Position numbers and translations under genes: made by a program. Below the pieces are notes generated by a model. It made no database searches. It was not told the origin of the DNA and worked only from the letters and a program-made list of their open reading frames with translations. Positions 5,005 to 7,640 of a DNA stretch of 7,640 bases are shown piece by piece. The stretch spans positions 1 to 7,640 of the forward strand of contig DATEMG010000206.1 of the NCBI GenBank assembly GCA_035275805.1. Reading direction: 5' to 3'. How positions within the stretch are numbered: the first letter of the stretch is position 1; each line of letters starts with the position of its first letter. This DNA comes from JAJVID01 sp035275805. Lineage in GTDB: Bacteria; Acidobacteriota; Blastocatellia; RBC074.

Positions 5005-7640
5005 TCACTCGCGCCGAATCGCGGCCAACGAATCAACTTTCGTAGCCCGTCGCGCGGGAATATAGCAGGCCAGCAGCGCCACCCCAATCAGTAGCGCCGG
5101 GATCAAGGCGAATGTCAGCGGATCGGTCGCGCTGACGCCGTGAAGGAACCCGGCCAAAACTCGCGTCAAGCCGAAGGCCGCAATCAACCCGATCGCAACG
5201 CCGCCGAGCGCTAACCGCAGCCCCTGCCTGATAATCAACCTGAGGACATCGCCCGTTTGCGCCCCGAGCGCCAATCGCAGCCCAATTTCGCGCGTACGCT
5301 GCGCGACCGCGTATGAAAGCACGCCGTATAAGCCGGCGCAGGCCAGCAGCAATGCGATCGCTCCGAAGACGCCAACAAGGTTTGACATCGTGCGGGTCGG
5401 CCAGAAGGATTCTTTGGCGCGCTGCGCCATAGTTTTGATTTCGAACAGCGGCAGATTTGGATCGAGCCGCCGCGTCACTCCTCGCACGGCGGCGACCTGG
5501 CCGAGCGGTTCGACGGCGCTCCGCAGGTTCAAGATCATTTGCCCTTCATATTGCTGTGACAGCGGTATGTACATCACGGGTCGCGCTTCTTCATCAGGCA
5601 TGCGGTGTTTGCTGTTGCGCGCGACGCCGATGATTTCGACAGCGCGTCGCTGCTTTTCGCCGATCTCGAATCGCTGCCCAACCGGATTCCGCTCGGGCCA
5701 GAGGCGACGCGCCATCGCCTCGTTGACGATCACGACGCCCGGCGCATCGGCCTTATCTTGCGCCGTGAAATCGCGTCCGGCGACCACGGGTATGCCCATC
5801 GTCCGAAACCAATCGGGAGTGATGACATTGTAATCCGCGCGCTGCGGACGATCGGGCGCGGGCTGCTCTTGTCCCGCGATAAAGATAGCATGTTCAGGAG
5901 AACCCCAGCCGAGCGGCATCACCGACGCCAGACCCGCCGCTTCGACTCCGGGCAGCGCGGCGACGCGTTCCGTCAGTTGACGGTAAAACTGTCGCCCCTT
6001 CTCTTCCGAATACCCTTGCGATCTCAGATCGAGCGACAACGCCAGCACGCTTTCGGATGCGAAGCCCAGGTCAATCGCCGCCAATCGCTGTAGTGTGCGA
6101 ACCAGCAGCCCCGCGCCGATCAACATCGTCGTCGTGAGGGCAAGCTGCGCGACCACGAGCATACCGCTCAGTCGCCGCCCACGCGGTCCGCCCGTGATCG
6201 CAGTCTCCTTCAATTCGGGAGCCACATCGGGCCTGGAAGCTTGCAACGCAGGCGCGATGCCGAAGAGCAACGCCGCGCCCAGGCTGAGCAGCAGCGTGAA
6301 TGCGACGACGCGGAAATCAGGATTGAAATTCAACGACTCCGGCGCCAGCGGAGGAAACAGCGATAACAACCAGTCTTTTGCGCACAGCGGCAGCAATAAT
6401 CCCAGAGTCGCTCCAATTGCGGCAAGCAACAGGCTTTCAGTCAGAAACTGCCTGACGATTCGCATTCGGCTCGCGCCGAGCGCCAACCGAATCGCGACCT
6501 CTTTACGCCGCGCCGCCGCGCGCGCCAGCAACAGGTTGGCGACATTCGCGCAGGCGATCAGCAACACCAGCCCGACGACCGCAAGCGCCGTACCTAGAAA
6601 TCGCGCCACGATAGGGTAATCGAGCGGCCCCAGTCCGACGTGGGGGCTGACGTGGATGCCCGCCAATCCGCGATGCTCTTGCGGATATTCCTGCCGCAGT
6701 TGCGCCGCGAGTATGTCGAACTCTTTTTGCGCCTGCTCCACCTTTGCGCCCGCTTTCAGCCGCCCGATCATCACCAGCCAGCGTTTGTCGCGGCTGCGAA
6801 GCTGGTCTTCAGTTTGCGCCATTATCTGCGCCTGCATCGTCAGCGGCAGCCATAGGTCGAAGATTTCTCCCGTCTCGGTTCCATTGAAACCGGCCTGCGC
6901 CACGCCGATGATCGTGAAGGGGTACGCGTTGACGCTGACTGTTTTACCGACAACCGCCGGATCAGAGGCGAAGCGGCGGCGCCACAAGCCGTGGCTGATG
7001 ACGGCGACCGGGCGCCCGCCCGGCCCCAGATCGTCCTCCGCGCGCAGCGTGCTGCCCACAGCCGCGCCGACTCCGAGCACGGAAAAATAGTTGCCCGACG
7101 CGATCGCTCCCTGTATCCGCTCCGTGCCCCCGTCGCCGCCCAAATTCAGCGGCGTCGCGCGATACGCCAGCAAGCCCGCGAAGCTACGGTTGCGCGCCCA
7201 GTAATCCAGGTAATCGGGATAAGAGGTCAGATCGAAACCGTTCCGGTCGTTGCGATGGAAAGTCGCCGCGAGTTCTTGCGGCGACTGTACGCCCCCCACA
7301 GGCCGCAACACGACGGCGTTAACCAGCGAGAACATCAACACATTCGCCCCGGTTCCCATCGCCAGGCACAGGGTCGCGACAAGAATCAAGCCCGGCTGCT
7401 TGAGCAACATCCGCAAGCCGAAACGCAAGTCTTGAAACACCTCGTCCTCCAATCTTTTCGGTTGCAGCCAGAGCGCGTCCCAGAACGCGCTCGTACTGCG
7501 CCGCAGCAGCTCCAGCTTGCTGCGCCAATTGAGCCGATCCCATTGGACGAGCATCTCTTCACGATGGCGCAACTCGGCTTCCCACTCCCGCCTCCAATTG
7601 GCGCGCAAGCGGCGCGGTACAACCACGCCGATGACGCGGA
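5005..7640 (-). CDS. ADOP-type duplicated ABC transporter permease (MacB_PCD/FtsX), partial at N-terminus
   Basis: The C-terminus is complete, but the frame stays open to the window edge. The GTG at 7626 is only an internal Val codon: upstream codons read R-V-I-G into VVVPRRLRANWRREWEAEL, a typical continuation of this family, so the true start is outside. Numbering from that codon, residues 1-60 are the charged N-terminal region ending in LQPKRLEDE. TM1 is at about 80-108, followed by a MacB-like periplasmic domain (110-330), then FtsX half one with TMs at about 340-368, 395-420 and 438-462. TM5 (about 487-510) opens the second half, with its own periplasmic domain (520-735) and TMs at about 748-775, 802-825 and 838-856. 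Both halves carry the same cytoplasmic motif, KEVAIRLALGA (375-385) and REIGLRLALGA (779-789). No ATPase is fused or encoded nearby, matching the 'acidobacterial duplicated orphan permease' type. Substrate unknown; the MacB family suggests mechanotransmission or export from the inner membrane. Confidence 0.92.
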   Translation of the reverse strand, partial: RVIGVVVPRRLRANWRREWEAELRHREEMLVQWDRLNWRSKLELLRRSTSAFWDALWLQPKRLEDEVFQDLRFGLRMLLKQPGLILVATLCLAMGTGANVLMFSLVNAVVLRPVGGVQSPQELAATFHRNDRNGFDLTSYPDYLDYWARNRSFAGLLAYRATPLNLGGDGGTERIQGAIASGNYFSVLGVGAAVGSTLRAEDDLGPGGRPVAVISHGLWRRRFASDPAVVGKTVSVNAYPFTIIGVAQAGFNGTETGEIFDLWLPLTMQAQIMAQTEDQLRSRDKRWLVMIGRLKAGAKVEQAQKEFDILAAQLRQEYPQEHRGLAGIHVSPHVGLGPLDYPIVARFLGTALAVVGLVLLIACANVANLLLARAAARRKEVAIRLALGASRMRIVRQFLTESLLLAAIGATLGLLLPLCAKDWLLSLFPPLAPESLNFNPDFRVVAFTLLLSLGAALLFGIAPALQASRPDVAPELKETAITGGPRGRRLSGMLVVAQLALTTTMLIGAGLLVRTLQRLAAIDLGFASESVLALSLDLRSQGYSEEKGRQFYRQLTERVAALPGVEAAGLASVMPLGWGSPEHAIFIAGQEQPAPDRPQRADYNVITPDWFRTMGIPVVAGRDFTAQDKADAPGVVIVNEAMARRLWPERNPVGQRFEIGEKQRRAVEIIGVARNSKHRMPDEEARPVMYIPLSQQYEGQMILNLRSAVEPLGQVAAVRGVTRRLDPNLPLFEIKTMAQRAKESFWPTRTMSNLVGVFGAIALLLACAGLYGVLSYAVAQRTREIGLRLALGAQTGDVLRLIIRQGLRLALGGVAIGLIAAFGLTRVLAGFLHGVSATDPLTFALIPALLIGVALLACYIPARRATKVDSLAAIRRE

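Noticed and set aside
4741..5094. Plus-strand open frame of 117 codons over the REP-like pair
   Set aside because: Runs through the inverted repeat and into the antisense of the permease gene; no family motif and no ribosome site.
1..7640. CRISPR arrays, tRNA or rRNA genes, transposases
   Set aside because: Looked for direct repeats with regular unique spacers, cloverleaf-like segments and transposase motifs on both strands; none seen.

Overview
This 7.6 kb window looks like a piece of a chromosome from a moderately GC-rich Gram-negative bacterium, most likely an Acidobacteriota of the Blastocatellia/Solibacter type. The pointers are the long duplicated MacB/FtsX-type permease without a fused ATPase (the 'ADOP' type that is expanded in Acidobacteriota), the DUF4097 repeat protein beside it, and the dispersed-repeat style of the intergenic regions. 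This assignment is inference from gene families, not a search result.

Layout. Bases 1-745 hold one A+T-rich orphan gene (230-745, +) of unknown function, with a plausible sigma70-type promoter at 48-76 and a small leader hairpin. Bases 746-1144 are a 399-bp stretch without a credible gene. It contains a degenerate array of short direct repeats and a perfect 16-bp palindrome upstream of the next gene. Bases 1145-2521 (+) encode a complete M20-family metallopeptidase of the cytosolic dipeptidase type with all metal ligands visible. A 7-nt minisatellite hairpin fills the 93 bp between its stop codon and the stop of the convergent EVE-domain gene (2615-3022, -).

From there to the right edge everything reads leftwards. 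A YbaK-type aminoacyl-tRNA deacylase gene (3235-3714) follows 15 bp after a secreted or membrane-anchored DUF4097 gene (3730-4749). The DUF4097 protein is built on an exact 18-residue TSGGG repeat. In front of it lies a pair of inverted REP-like palindromes (4770-4857), probably transcribed in its leader. The rest (5005 to the edge) is an ADOP-type permease whose true N-terminus lies beyond the window.

How the genes relate. Apart from the close DUF4097-ybaK pair there is little sign of a single pathway. M20 peptidase, EVE protein and YbaK are housekeeping or quality-control functions. The permease and DUF4097 proteins belong to the cell envelope. I see no convincing new multi-gene system. The points most worth a second look are the non-coding elements (REP-pair leader, convergent-gene hairpin, palindrome and repeat array) and the A+T-rich orphan gene.
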